Source of the DNA: Clostridium aceticum
Lineage (GTDB): Bacteria; Bacillota; Clostridia; Peptostreptococcales; Natronincolaceae
NCBI RefSeq assembly: GCF_001042715.1
Contig: NZ_CP009687.1
Span: 3,897,418-3,961,417 of the forward strand
Reading direction: 5' to 3'
Length of the DNA stretch: 64,000 nucleotides
The notes beneath the pieces were generated by a model, which ran no database searches, had not been told where the DNA came from, and saw only the letters and a list, made by a program, of their open reading frames with translations. Positions 51,477 to 61,594 of this stretch are shown in pieces (position 1 is the stretch's first letter; each line of letters opens with the position of its first letter). The position numbers were made by a program, and so were the translations under genes.

Positions 51477-51517
51477 AAAAAACTCTAACCTATGGGAAGT
51501 TCTAGGTTAGAGTTTTT
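51477..51517 (-). terminator. Terminator of the ATP-grasp gene
   Basis: AAAAACTCTAACCTA and TAGGTTAGAGTTTTT form a 15-bp stem that overlaps the stop codon; the minus strand continues with TTTTT. Confidence 0.8.
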
Positions 51518-52841
51518 CGGCTTCTATAAAGTTGGGTAGAGTAAAACATTCTGCAATACTCCCAATAATGTTTTTTCTTCCTACACGGGTATAAACCCCT
51601 TGAAGCTTTTCATTATACATAAATAATCCAATGATATAATTATTTTCTATAAAGTCTACGTCATTCTCAGTAAACATCGCCATTGGCAGCTTAGGAATGC
51701 GACAAAGCTGCTGTAGTAAATAATCTTTTTTTGATTCTTTTTCAATGATTTCTTCCCACTGCTCTGGTGTAAAGTCTCTTCCAATGTATACACCGCTGGA
51801 GGCATATCTGTCCATGGGTTTTAATACCAACTCCTCCTTATTTGCTATGGCAAAGGCTATTAACTCTTTATTGCTGCTACCCAATACCACTGTATAAGGA
51901 ATGTGTTTTTCGACAAACCGCCTCTCCTCCTCTGTTAGAAAGGGGGTTTTTAGAGGATCATGAAGAATACTAAAGATATTTTTATTATGAATAATCTGAG
52001 AGCGAATAGACCCCACTACGCATACGGCACCTTCTAAATAGGCTTCTATAAAATCCTGTACCTCTTCAGCATGATCGACGATCTCCCAAGTCACTGCTCT
52101 ACGATAAATACAGTCAATCTGAAAATCTTTATAGTACAGTTTTTTATCTCTATAGGTCAAATCTCTAATATCTGCAATAACGGTAGCATAGCCTCTTCTC
52201 TCAAATGCTTTTTGAAACTCTATAAACTCACTGGGTATTGACGAAGAAAACCTGTCAACAATGGCAATTTTAGGATTTTTTTCTTCTTTATTAAACTCTT
52301 TGTAATTTATCAATAATGCCTCTACCCAACTATCAAATAGTTCACAGGTAGTAAAAGTATTTTTCTCTTGCAAATCCCTTATAGCTAAAGAATTTTTGAA
52401 AATATACTGTAATTCCCGCTCCTCCACCATCCCGGAGGAGCCATCTGCATTTAACTCGCAAAATTGAAAGTCTTCGTTGAAGTGATAAAAAATATCAAAC
52501 CGTCCCATAGGTATATCAATACTGTAGCCTGGATCTTTTAAAATTAGTTTTTCCAACAGTGGAGAAAACCCAAAATGCTTTCTAAAGGCTTCCTCCTCTA
52601 GGTACTGACGAATTACTTTTTTTAAAATACCCAATAATTGTGTTGTAAGCTGCTGAAACCTTTGTACATCCTCTTGGCTTAAAAACATGGGCTGGTATAA
52701 AAATTCTACTGGCTTATTTTTATACTTAGCAGGGGATGTCTCTACCGCTGTTAAAACTCTTTTGTACTCCTCCAAATAGGCTTCTTTGTTTTGCAGAACA
52801 TTTTTATGGTACTCAGTAAATAATCTATTCATTACAGCCAT
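51507..52841 (-). CDS. ATP-grasp ligase, glutathionylspermidine synthase-like
   Basis: This 444-residue protein matches the glutathionylspermidine-synthase-type (circularly permuted) ATP-grasp. Key blocks are GRFDIFYHFNEDFQFCELNADGSSG, in part FCELNADGSSGMVEERELQ (metal and ATP), IDCIYRRAVTWEIVD, and EELVLKPMDRYASSGVYIG in the ATP loop. E. coli Gss joins glutathione to spermidine, but no amidase domain is present here. It starts 7 bases after a glutamate-cysteine-ligase-like gene, so the two probably make a gamma-glutamyl-cysteine-derived peptide together. The acceptor is unknown; glycine (giving glutathione) or an amine are candidates. RBS GGGAGG precedes the ATG. Confidence 0.75.
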   Translation of the reverse strand: MAVMNRLFTEYHKNVLQNKEAYLEEYKRVLTAVETSPAKYKNKPVEFLYQPMFLSQEDVQRFQQLTTQLLGILKKVIRQYLEEEAFRKHFGFSPLLEKLILKDPGYSIDIPMGRFDIFYHFNEDFQFCELNADGSSGMVEERELQYIFKNSLAIRDLQEKNTFTTCELFDSWVEALLINYKEFNKEEKNPKIAIVDRFSSSIPSEFIEFQKAFERRGYATVIADIRDLTYRDKKLYYKDFQIDCIYRRAVTWEIVDHAEEVQDFIEAYLEGAVCVVGSIRSQIIHNKNIFSILHDPLKTPFLTEEERRFVEKHIPYTVVLGSSNKELIAFAIANKEELVLKPMDRYASSGVYIGRDFTPEQWEEIIEKESKKDYLLQQLCRIPKLPMAMFTENDVDFIENNYIIGLFMYNEKLQGVYTRVGRKNIIGSIAECFTLPNFIEAEKL

Positions 52842-52848
52842 CTGCTAT

Positions 52849-54150
52849 TTACCTCCCGTATCGATTTAAAGCACACCATGTCAGAGACTCTATACCTTTA
52901 CTTTTTATAAGTCTTTTAGATAACAATGCTGGGGTTTTTTCATGTCTTGTTAAATTCTCTAGGGTTTTTAAGTAGGCTTTTTCCTCTTCTTGCAGTCCTT
53001 TTTTAGCTAAATCAAAAAGAACAGGAATAAAGTCCATGATTACCTTACACTTATATCTTCCTTCAAAGCCCTTTTCTACAATATCTTTTTTTGCTTGCCG
53101 TACCTTTTCTTCTTCTATGTTATTAGCCATTTCGTACAGATATTCTAAAGCAATGTCGTTATAGAAAATTCCCTTTATCAAAGCAATATACCCTAGATTA
53201 AGGGGATAAGGTAATGCATCCCCCATTCGAATTTCAATGTATTTCCTAACCCTTACATCAGGAAATACCATAGATAGAAGATGGCTAATTTCTTCGTTAG
53301 TGATATTATAGGGATCTATTAAATCCTTTGCTTTTTTATCATAAGTAGGTGTGAATACCCCTTCTTTCATGATAAAGATAGGGGGAGTATTTAGTATGTA
53401 TTCGGCATATTCTTTATATCCAAATTTACTTTTAAAGGTACCTGGAACAATACTACTACGCTCTTGGTCTGTATTCTCCCAGATAATATTCCTAATACTG
53501 TGTTTCTCAAAGAGTTTTCCTTCGAAAATCGGGGCATTATCTGTAATTAAATGAAGTAATGGTGACAAAAAATTAGCTACTTTAAATTTTTTTACGAAGT
53601 CTTCTTCATTTTCATAGTCAATCACTACCTGAAGAGATGCTGTTCCCTTCATCATATTATGGGCATACTTACCCTTTGCTTTAAAGTAATCTGCCATATA
53701 TTGATAGCGTGGCTTTGGATTAAAAGGAACTTCTTCAATAGAGGTCCTAGGATGATACCCTATTGCCATTAACAATTGGTTTTGCTCATCCACGATGGGA
53801 ATGACCTTTTTCAAGAATCTTAGATAATTTGCTTCTATTTCTCGGATATCCATAGTGGGAGGCATGCTGATTTCTAGCTGTCCTCCTGGCTCTAGTGTAA
53901 TAACTTCTGTATCACTTTCTAATCCTAAAAGATACTTATCCTCATAGGTAGGCTTGTATGCCCCCTGTAAGGCTAACTTCTTTAATATGGTTTCGATTCC
54001 TTCCTCTTCATAATAAGTCACGGAATCGAAGCTTTCTTTTTTTACAACAATATGCTCTATCTCTACACCTAATTTAAAATCGTTTCTTTCTTTTTCTCCA
54101 GCTTTTATAAATTCTACAATAGCGTTTACTTGTTTTTCATATTGCATCAT
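52849..54150 (-). CDS. Glutamate-cysteine ligase-like protein (GCS2/EgtA type)
   Basis: This 433-residue enzyme of the GCS2 superfamily carries LGVEIEHIVVKKESF near residue 28, SDTEVITLEPGGQLEIS near 90, MMKGTASLQVVIDYEN near 158 and VRKYIEIRMGDALPYPL near 305. These correspond to the Glu, Mg and ATP-binding regions of plant-type gamma-glutamylcysteine synthetase and EgtA. The expected reaction is formation of gamma-Glu-Cys or a related gamma-glutamyl amide. Two tandem ATGs follow GAGGTG. It is the first gene of a two-gene unit with an ATP-grasp partner; no gshB or egtBD is present. Confidence 0.8.
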   Translation of the reverse strand: MMQYEKQVNAIVEFIKAGEKERNDFKLGVEIEHIVVKKESFDSVTYYEEEGIETILKKLALQGAYKPTYEDKYLLGLESDTEVITLEPGGQLEISMPPTMDIREIEANYLRFLKKVIPIVDEQNQLLMAIGYHPRTSIEEVPFNPKPRYQYMADYFKAKGKYAHNMMKGTASLQVVIDYENEEDFVKKFKVANFLSPLLHLITDNAPIFEGKLFEKHSIRNIIWENTDQERSSIVPGTFKSKFGYKEYAEYILNTPPIFIMKEGVFTPTYDKKAKDLIDPYNITNEEISHLLSMVFPDVRVRKYIEIRMGDALPYPLNLGYIALIKGIFYNDIALEYLYEMANNIEEEKVRQAKKDIVEKGFEGRYKCKVIMDFIPVLFDLAKKGLQEEEKAYLKTLENLTRHEKTPALLSKRLIKSKGIESLTWCALNRYGR

Positions 54151-54326
54151 CTGTTCACCTCGATTATGTAAAAACTAGTTAAATATTTACCCCCTTTTTA
54201 TCAAAATACACAAACTTTTCTTCCCTCACTGCTGATTTCCCTCTTATTTTATATGAGGCTTAGGTTACCCTTCTTAAAAATCATCGTTGCAGACAAGCTC
54301 CAATATAACAATTATTCATCTTGTTT

Positions 54327-55661
54327 TCATGACTCCTCCCTTTCTTCAAGTTTGAAAAGGTATAATGCTACCTCTCTGCTGGTAATAATAATTTTTTTTG
54401 TTTTCTTATCAAAATATATTTCATTTACTTCCCAAGGTATAGATAAAACTACCTCTTCCTTCCCCTCTCGAGATCGTCTTATTAACTTTTCTCCATCTAG
54501 AAAAAAAGCCTCTTTTTCATGGGATATAACAAACATATCTTGACTATTTAATAATACAGGATTTTCATATACCTTTCTATCTTTTCCGTAGATTTCTACT
54601 AATTCTAAAGCATCTCTTTTTCCTAAAGAGCTACCATAAAGGTAGTTATCAAACAAAATTTCATAATAATTATAAGGCATATTCTCTACCAGTATCCCTT
54701 TTTCGCTATCAAGGTTGTAGACAAATACTTCTTGATACTTTACTGCCTCTATCTCTCCATGTGGGGCCTTTATGATTTCTCCGGTAGAAATACTTACCTT
54801 AGAGGCATCTTTACTCCACTGTATACTGTCTATAGGGTCCACTAGTCCCATGGGATTTTCATAGATCGTTTTATCTTCCTTTTCTTCTATCTGTAAAAGA
54901 GCCAGTTCTGTACCTATATATGTCCTCCAATCACCTATCAGTACTTCTTCTTTTTCCTGCGGCTTCCTAATATATACAATGTACTTATCGTCTGGTGCCC
55001 ATTTGGCTGTAGTAGCTTCTAGTGTGCTGTAGTATTTTCCTTCATCATCATAGATTTCAGAATTATAAAATATAAAATAGTTAGTTTTGTGACTCCACTG
55101 AGTTGTAAAGGAAAAGGTTTGAAAAGCATCTTCTCCTATGTTTTCTTTAATTAGCTTTGATTGATCTTGGTCCAAATAATATAAGTACAAGTCTGCTTTT
55201 TCTCGAGAACCCTTTGTATATAAAACAGCAGTTTTATTGGGGGAAATCAACAAGTTGGGTCGATGCAGACCTACTATTTCCTCATCTATTTTTTTTTCCT
55301 CTTCTCCTACTCTATAAAACAACTGTCCCTCTAAGTCAACATACACAGCACTTTCTTCTTCTATCGGTATATACAAATCATACTCCCCAGCTTCTTCATG
55401 ACTTTTTTCAAGCACCTGTGTTTCTAGGTCAAGGGAATAAAAATTCCATTCATTTTTCTTTGTTGCACTGAAATAAAACTTTCCCTCCTCCACTTTATAT
55501 CCGTTTATGGTAGAAAACCCCTTTACACCTTCTACCTTTTGAAGTGCTGTTGGGTTTTCTTTATTGTCTGAATGGTTATCTGGGTTGTCATTACAGGCGA
55601 CTAATAACAAAACAATATATATTAATACCATAACATTGAAAAAACCATTGCTTTTTTTCAA
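54327..55661 (-). CDS. Predicted lipoprotein with beta-propeller-like repeats
   Basis: This exported protein of about 444 residues has a lipobox VLLLVAC and a short Asn/Asp-rich linker (NDNPDNHSDNKENP). The rest is a strand-rich region with recurring patterns such as FYSLDLETQVLEKS, LYLYYLDQDQSKLIKEN, KWAPDDKYIVYIRKP and QWSKDASKVSIST, typical of TolB/WD40-like propellers. I prefer TTG 55661, since AAAGGAG is 7 bases upstream; the ATG at 55667 is too close. It lies 177 bases upstream of the ligase gene, without clear coupling. Function unknown. Confidence 0.7.
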   Translation of the reverse strand: MKKSNGFFNVMVLIYIVLLLVACNDNPDNHSDNKENPTALQKVEGVKGFSTINGYKVEEGKFYFSATKKNEWNFYSLDLETQVLEKSHEEAGEYDLYIPIEEESAVYVDLEGQLFYRVGEEEKKIDEEIVGLHRPNLLISPNKTAVLYTKGSREKADLYLYYLDQDQSKLIKENIGEDAFQTFSFTTQWSHKTNYFIFYNSEIYDDEGKYYSTLEATTAKWAPDDKYIVYIRKPQEKEEVLIGDWRTYIGTELALLQIEEKEDKTIYENPMGLVDPIDSIQWSKDASKVSISTGEIIKAPHGEIEAVKYQEVFVYNLDSEKGILVENMPYNYYEILFDNYLYGSSLGKRDALELVEIYGKDRKVYENPVLLNSQDMFVISHEKEAFFLDGEKLIRRSREGKEEVVLSIPWEVNEIYFDKKTKKIIITSREVALYLFKLEEREES

Positions 55662-55770
55662 AGTCATTCTCCTTTCCACTGTTGATTTGTTGATAGTTTC
55701 TCCTGTATTGCTTAAAATTAGTCGATAGTCTTTTTGTATATTTAAATGAAGAGGATCAGCAACTTGAATT

Positions 55771-55807
55771 GCAACATAAAGAAAGGACTAGCTTAGCTAG
55801 TCCCTTT
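55771..55807 (-). terminator. Terminator of the hom-thr operon
   Basis: A GGACTAGC/GCTAGTCC stem overlaps the thrB stop, followed on the minus strand by CTTTCTTTATG. Confidence 0.65.
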
Positions 55808-56680
55808 GTTATCTCCTTGTAAAGTTTTAATATTCCATTGTTCCGGCATCGTGTTTACTAAATTTATAAAAGTCCTTGCCCTTTCTTCTTCTTGTTTCCA
55901 GGATAAATATATAATAGAAGGACCTGCACCACTTAAAAATAATTGATTTAAATCTAGTTTCTCTGCTTTTGAAAAAATAGTTTCTAATGAGGCCATCAAC
56001 TTCGTTCTATAGGGTTGGTGCAGACAATCCTGTAGAGCATATGGGATTTTTTCTAATTCTCCTGACATCAAAGCCGCCACCAGTAAAGAAGACTTTCCCA
56101 CGTTTTTTACAGCATCTCTGAAGGGAACGCTCTCTGGCAAAACACCCCTGGAGGCCTTTGTACTTAGTTCTACTTCAGGAATCGCCACAATAAACTTCAG
56201 GGTTTCATGAACAGGAAATCTTACATAGCTGGTTTTTCCTTCATCCTGACAGGAAACTACCACGCCACCCAGCAAAGCTGGAGCTACATTATCAGGGTGA
56301 CCCTCTATTTCTACAGCTAACTCTAAAACTTCTTCTTGACTTAATAGATTGCCCATCAATTTATTTGCAGCGACAATTCCTCCTACAATACAAGCAGCAC
56401 TGCTGCCCAACCCCCTAGCAAGAGGAATGTTATTATATTGTTTTATCCTTAACCCCTTTGGATATCTGTCTATTTTATCAAAGGTTTTTAACATACTCTG
56501 ATAAATTAAGTTGTTTTTGTTCTTTTCTATTTTTTCTTGATCTCTACCCTCAACTTCTATCAGTAGTCCTTCTTCTATCTCCTCTACCTCTATTTCATTG
56601 TAAAGGGAAAGGGCAATGCCTAAACAATCAAATCCTGGTCCTACATTAGCAGTTGTAGCGGGGACTGTCACCTTAATCAT
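55793..56680 (-). CDS. thrB: Homoserine kinase
   Basis: This 295-residue GHMP kinase phosphorylates homoserine for threonine synthesis. It has [18 protein letters not shown] at the N-terminus, [16 protein letters not shown] (GHMP motif 2) near residue 88 and [14 protein letters not shown] near 255. ATG 56680 overlaps the thrC stop (ATGATTAA), with AGGAAG upstream; the GTG at 56689 is less likely. It is the last gene of ACT-hom-thrC-thrB. Confidence 0.96.
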   Translation of the reverse strand: MIKVTVPATTANVGPGFDCLGIALSLYNEIEVEEIEEGLLIEVEGRDQEKIEKNKNNLIYQSMLKTFDKIDRYPKGLRIKQYNNIPLARGLGSSAACIVGGIVAANKLMGNLLSQEEVLELAVEIEGHPDNVAPALLGGVVVSCQDEGKTSYVRFPVHETLKFIVAIPEVELSTKASRGVLPESVPFRDAVKNVGKSSLLVAALMSGELEKIPYALQDCLHQPYRTKLMASLETIFSKAEKLDLNQLFLSGAGPSIIYLSWKQEEERARTFINLVNTMPEQWNIKTLQGDNKGTS

Positions 56681-57743
56681 TTTGCTCACTTCCTAGACAG
56701 TCATCAATAATAGCCTTGATCTCTTCTATCTTTACACCATATACCTTTAATTCTTTTTCTGGTGCCACTACAGAAGGATCTTTTAAACCATTCCCAGTTA
56801 GTACACATACTACCTTTTTACCTTTTTCAAAGTATCCTTTTTGGCTTAATTTAATCACCCCTGCGACACTGGCAGCAGAAGCAGGTTCTACAAATACCCC
56901 TTCTTTAGAAGCCAATAATTTTTGAGCCTGTAGGATTTCCTCGTCTGTTACCTTATCAATCATACCTTTGGACTCATCCCTTGCAGCTACTGCCTTATCC
57001 CAGCTAGCAGGATTTCCTATTCTAATAGCGGTGGCAACTGTCTCTGGTTCATCGAACACCCTATCTTCTACAATAGGTGCTGCTCCTTCTGCCTGAAAGC
57101 CTAGCATTACTGGCAGTTTTTCTATTTTTTTAGCTTCATAATAGTCCTTAAAGCCTGCCCAGTAAGCAGAAATATTACCAGCATTCCCTACAGGAATAGA
57201 TAAGTAATCTACTTGACCCTCTAGTTGGTCACACACTTCATATGCCCCTGACCTTTGACCGATTAATCTATAAGGATTTACAGAGTTTACTAAAGTAACC
57301 TTTCCCTCCTCAGCTATTTCCCGCACCATCCTTAGTGCATCATCAAAGTTTCCCTCCACAGGGATAATTTCTGCTCCATATAATATTGCTTGAGCTAGCT
57401 TTCCCAGTGCAATTTTATTGTTAGGGATAAGTACAAAACACTTTAATCCAGCCTTAGCAGCATAGGCAGCTGCTGATGCAGAAGTATTACCCGTAGAAGC
57501 ACAAATAATTGCCTTACTTCCCGCCTGCACCGCTTTTGTTACTGCCATGGTCATCCCTCTATCTTTAAAAGAACCAGTGGTGTTTAATCCTTCATACTTT
57601 AAGTATAGTTTTATGCCCCCCAACATTTTTTCAATGTTTTCTGCAGGGATCAGTGGCGTATTTCCTTCATTAAGGCTAACGACTGTCTCTCCTTCTTTTA
57701 CTCCGAAATAATCTCCATACTTTGCAATAATTCCATTCCACAT
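56673..57743 (-). CDS. thrC: Threonine synthase
   Basis: This 356-residue PLP enzyme converts O-phosphohomoserine to threonine. The N-terminal [15 protein letters not shown] is typical, PLP binds Lys60 in TGSFKDRG, the phosphate loop is [12 protein letters not shown]-like ([13 protein letters not shown]), and [12 protein letters not shown] and [10 protein letters not shown] follow. The order hom-thrC-thrB, with a 2-base gap before and an overlap after, indicates one operon. Confidence 0.96.
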   Translation of the reverse strand: MWNGIIAKYGDYFGVKEGETVVSLNEGNTPLIPAENIEKMLGGIKLYLKYEGLNTTGSFKDRGMTMAVTKAVQAGSKAIICASTGNTSASAAAYAAKAGLKCFVLIPNNKIALGKLAQAILYGAEIIPVEGNFDDALRMVREIAEEGKVTLVNSVNPYRLIGQRSGAYEVCDQLEGQVDYLSIPVGNAGNISAYWAGFKDYYEAKKIEKLPVMLGFQAEGAAPIVEDRVFDEPETVATAIRIGNPASWDKAVAARDESKGMIDKVTDEEILQAQKLLASKEGVFVEPASAASVAGVIKLSQKGYFEKGKKVVCVLTGNGLKDPSVVAPEKELKVYGVKIEEIKAIIDDCLGSEQND

Positions 57744-57745
57744 AA

Positions 57746-59047
57746 TTATGCCCCCATTCTCTTTTTACCGTTTTCTACTCGGATTAGATTTGCTAATTCT
57801 ACTACTTCCTCCATTGTCATAATTTCTTCAACAGCCTCCTGTACATCTGCTTCTTTTGTACAATGAGTGATAAATACAAGGGATACAGAAGGAACCCCCT
57901 CACCTTTTTGAAGCACTGAAGACAAACTAACATTATGCTTGCCAAATAAGCTGGCAATTGTTCCTAATACCCCTGGCTTATCTTTTACAATCAGTCTAAC
58001 ATAATATTCTGATTCTGTCTCGCCCATAGGCTTTATTGTTTTGTCTACAGAAGCAGTTTCTTCTATTTGAACTGGCGGTTGATCCTTCCCCTTAATTACA
58101 GCAATAATATCTCCTACTACCGCACTTCCAGTGGGTAAGTCTCCAGCCCCTCTACCATACAGCATTAAATCCCCTACAGCATTTCCCTTTACAAAAATTG
58201 CATTGAAGGAGTCATTCACTGAAGCTAGAGGGTGAGATTTCGAAATAAAGGTGGGATGTACTCTCATCTCTATGATACCTTCCTCCTCCTTGCCTATAGC
58301 AAGAAGTTTTATCACATAGCCTAATTCTCTAGCATAATCAATGTCAATAGACGTGATTTTAGAAATTCCTTCTCTGTATACTTCATCAAACTTCACAGTA
58401 GTACCAAAAGCTAAAGAAGATAATATAGTAAGTTTATGAGCAGCATCATAGCCCTCTACATCTGCTGTAGGATCTGCCTCTGCATAACCCATTTCTTGTG
58501 CTTCCTTTAATGCATCAGCAAAGTCCACTTTTTCTGCTGTCATTTTTGTTAAAATATAGTTTGTGGTACCATTGAGGATCCCCATCATCTTCTGAATTTT
58601 ATTTCCTACTAGACTCTCTTTAAGGGTTTGAACAATAGGTATTCCACCAGCTACACTAGCTTCATAATAGAGATGTACCCCTTGGTCCTTAGCTAGTTTA
58701 ATGATTTCCTCCCCATGGTTGGCTAAAAGAGCTTTATTAGCAGTAACAACGTGTTTCTTGCTCTTTAGTGCTTTTAATATGTAGTCTTTGGCTGGCTCAA
58801 TGCCTCCCATGACTTCTACAATAATCTCAATTTCTTTATCCCCTATAATATCTTCATAATTGGAAGTAAGTAAATCTTTTGGAACAATATCTTTTCTTTT
58901 TTTAGCAGCATCTTTAACCAAAATCTTCGCTACCTCTATGTCATAACCACAATTTTTTATAATGTTATCTTTATTGGTCTGAAGAATTTCCCATACGCCT
59001 CCTCCTACGGTTCCAGCGCCCAACAAAGCTATTTTTATCTTTTTCAT
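57746..59047 (-). CDS. hom: Homoserine dehydrogenase
   Basis: This 433-residue enzyme reduces aspartate semialdehyde to homoserine. It has the N-terminal Rossmann motif [14 protein letters not shown], then [23 protein letters not shown] and [18 protein letters not shown], with the catalytic Lys region near residue 205. A C-terminal ACT domain (residues about 350-425, [21 protein letters not shown]) implies feedback control by threonine. It follows the ACT-domain gene by 44 bases. Confidence 0.97.
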   Translation of the reverse strand: MKKIKIALLGAGTVGGGVWEILQTNKDNIIKNCGYDIEVAKILVKDAAKKRKDIVPKDLLTSNYEDIIGDKEIEIIVEVMGGIEPAKDYILKALKSKKHVVTANKALLANHGEEIIKLAKDQGVHLYYEASVAGGIPIVQTLKESLVGNKIQKMMGILNGTTNYILTKMTAEKVDFADALKEAQEMGYAEADPTADVEGYDAAHKLTILSSLAFGTTVKFDEVYREGISKITSIDIDYARELGYVIKLLAIGKEEEGIIEMRVHPTFISKSHPLASVNDSFNAIFVKGNAVGDLMLYGRGAGDLPTGSAVVGDIIAVIKGKDQPPVQIEETASVDKTIKPMGETESEYYVRLIVKDKPGVLGTIASLFGKHNVSLSSVLQKGEGVPSVSLVFITHCTKEADVQEAVEEIMTMEEVVELANLIRVENGKKRMGA

Positions 59048-59091
59048 TCCTACATCCCTTCCCTTTCAATACTTAATTTTTATTCATAAAC

Positions 59092-59538
59092 TTACTCTTT
59101 TGCTAATATCGTTACTTTATTTACACCCTCCATGCTTTCAAGGATCTGAATTAACTTATCTACTTGAATCATCATATTTTTTAGCTCTAGTGATATAGTT
59201 ACATTGGCTACCCCATGTACGGGAATATTTTGATTAATCGTCAAGATACTGGCTTGAGCATCTGCAATCTCATTTAACACCTCTGAAAGCACCCCTGGCG
59301 AATGTTCTAAAATCAACGCCATTGTAATCATTCTACTTGTATTCATCTCATAAAGGGGAAAGATGGCATCCTTGTACTTATAATAGGCACTCCTACTCAT
59401 GCCTACCTTCTCTACTGCCTCAAAAATAGTAGTAACTTTTCCCTTTTTCAGTAAATTTTTTACCTCCATGGTTTTTATAAAAACTTCTGGCAACACTTCT
59501 GCCTTTACGATATAATAGTTATTCCCATCAGATTCCAT
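59092..59538 (-). CDS. UPF0735/PheB-like ACT domain protein
   Basis: This protein of about 148 residues has an N-terminal helix-turn-helix-like part ([29 protein letters not shown], in part [16 protein letters not shown]) and a C-terminal ACT domain ([20 protein letters not shown]). Orthologues precede hom in many Firmicutes and were once named PheB. It probably senses an amino acid and may regulate the operon it heads. I chose ATG 59538, because GGAAGTGAT precedes it; the frame from 59586 adds 16 unusual residues. Confidence 0.85.
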   Translation of the reverse strand: MESDGNNYYIVKAEVLPEVFIKTMEVKNLLKKGKVTTIFEAVEKVGMSRSAYYKYKDAIFPLYEMNTSRMITMALILEHSPGVLSEVLNEIADAQASILTINQNIPVHGVANVTISLELKNMMIQVDKLIQILESMEGVNKVTILAKE

Positions 59539-59726
59539 GTGGCTATCACTTCCTTTTGTTTGTATATGGTAAACAAATGTTTTCATATAATGAACATCTT
59601 ACCATAAAGCGTCTTTACTTTCAACTACTTTTCCTAGAAAATTTTTATGTTTTCTTAGCAGACATACGCCTCTAATTTTAAAAAGATATGCCTATAGTTA
59701 TCTCAGAAAAATCCTTCTGTAAAGTA

Positions 59727-59756
59727 TTGTAAATTTTTGAAAAAGTGTGATATTAT
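59727..59756 (+). promoter_or_regulatory. Possible promoter of the NSS transporter gene
   Basis: TTGTAA (59727-59732), 18 bp and TATTAT (59751-59756) lie about 70 bp before the start. The match is moderate. I found no riboswitch in the 285-bp gap. Confidence 0.4.
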
Positions 59757-59823
59757 ATAGAGTATTAGAACTTTTTAAGTATATTATTTTTACTAAAGAA
59801 GGAACAAAGGGGGTATAAGTTTA

Positions 59824-61311
59824 ATGAGTCAAAAAAAAGAGCAATGGGGCAGTAGGTGGGGATTTATTGCAGCATCTATTGGAATGGCCATAGGAACTGG
59901 TAACATATGGAGATTTCCTAGAGTTGCTGCCGCCAACGGAGGAGGTCCCTTTATTATCGCTTGGACCATCGCATTATTTGTGTGGGCTATTCCTCTTTTA
60001 ATGGGAGAAATGGTCATGGGTCGAAAAACCGGATTAGGTACTATTGGTGCCTTCCGAGATTTCGTAGGTCCTAAGTTCACTTGGATGGGGACCTGGATTG
60101 CTGTAGTGTGTTTGGGTATTATGTTTTATTATTCTGTTGTAATGGGCTGGTGTGTTAAATACTTTACTTTAGCCTTGTCTGGAAGCTTCGAACCAGGTAT
60201 GACTACAGAAGCTACCGAGGCAATTTGGCAGGTCTTCACTACTACACCTTCCCAAACCATATTCTTTCATTTTATTTCCATGCTATTGGCTGGTTTTATC
60301 ATTTATAAAGGTGTTACAAACGGTATAGAAAAAGCCAGCAAAATTATGATTCCTACATTATTTATACTACTTATTCTAGCGGTTGTAAGATCTTTAACCT
60401 TACCTGGGGCTGCTCAAGGGCTTGAATACTTATTTAGCCCTAAATTGGAGATGTTAGCTAATCCAGAAATCTGGTTACAAGCCTTTACACAAGCAGCTTG
60501 GTCAACAGGAGCAGGTTGGGGTTTTATTATCACCTATTCAGTTTATACAAGTGCCAAGGAAGATATTGCAGGAAACTGTATGATTATGGGTTTTGGGGAC
60601 AACCTTGGTGCATTAATCGCGGGTATGACAGTACTTCCTGCCATTTATGCTTTATCTCCTACACAAGAATTTGCCAGTGAAGCATTAGCCTCTGGCAATA
60701 CAGGCATTACCTTCATTTACTTAGCACAGTTATTTGCTCAGATGCCTGCTGGAAGATGGCTTGCAGCAATATTCTTTGGATCTATGGCAATCGCAGCTCT
60801 ATCCTCCCTTCTACCGATGATTGAGGTAGGGGTAAGAAATCTTATGGATATGGGCTTCGAAAGAAAGAAATCTACTCTAATTATTGTAATCAGCGGATTT
60901 ATATTGGGCGTTCCTTCTGCCTACAGCTTAAATTTCTTAGATAACCAAGACTGGGTTTGGGGAATCGGTTTATTGGTAAGTGGTTTATTCGTTGCTTTTG
61001 CCCTTATGAAGTACGGATTAGAAAAAGCTAGGAATACCATTATTAATACCCCATGGTCAGACTTCCAAGTTGGAAGCTGGTGGAGCACATGTATAAAACT
61101 ATTCCCAGTATTTTTTACAATCATTACTGGATGGTGGTTATGGCAAGCCATTACTTGGTATCCTGATGACTGGTGGAATCCATTTGAAGTATTTAGTTTT
61201 GGCACCATTGTATTCCAATTTGCTATTCTCTTGGTATTTGCTTGGTTGACCAACAACTGGCTTGCAGGCAAAATTATAAAAGGCCAAGATATTACAAAAC
61301 AAGTATCCTAA
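59824..61311 (+). CDS. Sodium-dependent amino acid transporter, NSS/SNF family
   Basis: This 495-residue transporter has twelve or so helices. TM1 carries the Na+/substrate signature GNIWRFPRVAAANGGGPF, and TM6 QAAWSTGAGWGFIITY and TM8 FGSMAIAALSSLLPMIEV agree with LeuT-type symporters. The linked 34-residue MetS-like subunit suggests a MetP-type methionine (or alanine) importer. ATG 59824 follows AAAGGGGG. Na+ coupling fits an alkaliphile-like physiology together with NhaC. Confidence 0.92.
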   Translation: MSQKKEQWGSRWGFIAASIGMAIGTGNIWRFPRVAAANGGGPFIIAWTIALFVWAIPLLMGEMVMGRKTGLGTIGAFRDFVGPKFTWMGTWIAVVCLGIMFYYSVVMGWCVKYFTLALSGSFEPGMTTEATEAIWQVFTTTPSQTIFFHFISMLLAGFIIYKGVTNGIEKASKIMIPTLFILLILAVVRSLTLPGAAQGLEYLFSPKLEMLANPEIWLQAFTQAAWSTGAGWGFIITYSVYTSAKEDIAGNCMIMGFGDNLGALIAGMTVLPAIYALSPTQEFASEALASGNTGITFIYLAQLFAQMPAGRWLAAIFFGSMAIAALSSLLPMIEVGVRNLMDMGFERKKSTLIIVISGFILGVPSAYSLNFLDNQDWVWGIGLLVSGLFVAFALMKYGLEKARNTIINTPWSDFQVGSWWSTCIKLFPVFFTIITGWWLWQAITWYPDDWWNPFEVFSFGTIVFQFAILLVFAWLTNNWLAGKIIKGQDITKQVS

Positions 61312-61335
61312 TGTTGGTCTAAGGAGGAAAATATT

Positions 61336-61440
61336 ATGTCTACTACATCTATCATTATGATGATTACGGTTTTAGGGTTTTATGGTTTAGGATTTGTTTT
61401 CTTGTTAGCTAAGGTTTTTCAGTCAAAGGCTAATAAATAA
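61336..61440 (+). CDS. MetS-like small subunit of the NSS transporter
   Basis: This 34-residue peptide starts MSTTSIIMMITVLGFYGLG, continues as one transmembrane helix (FVFLLAKVF) and ends QSKANK. A strong AAGGAGG lies 9 bases before ATG 61336, 24 bases after the transporter stop. Small single-helix subunits of this kind (MetS/MaAIMP family) are needed by MetP in Corynebacterium. The call rests on size, helix and position. Confidence 0.8.
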   Translation: MSTTSIIMMITVLGFYGLGFVFLLAKVFQSKANK

Positions 61441-61461
61441 AAAAGTCTTCTTAACACGAAT

Positions 61462-61496
61462 AAAAACACGGTAGCTTTGTTGTTACCGTGTTTTTT
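61462..61496 (+). terminator. Terminator of the NSS transporter operon
   Basis: An AAAACACGGTA/TACCGTGTTTT stem followed by TTTTTT. Confidence 0.85.
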
Positions 61497-61594
61497 ATAT
61501 CCACATATTTTGTATTGAAACGAAGTTTTTATCCCCAGTACCCACAATATACTGTGTATATATTATAGGTAGCATCTATATACTCTATTTTTTT

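Noticed and set aside
59587-59823. T-box or riboswitch controlling hom-thr or the NSS transporter
   Set aside because: The gap is short and lacks T-box or riboswitch core motifs; only a moderate promoter match was seen.
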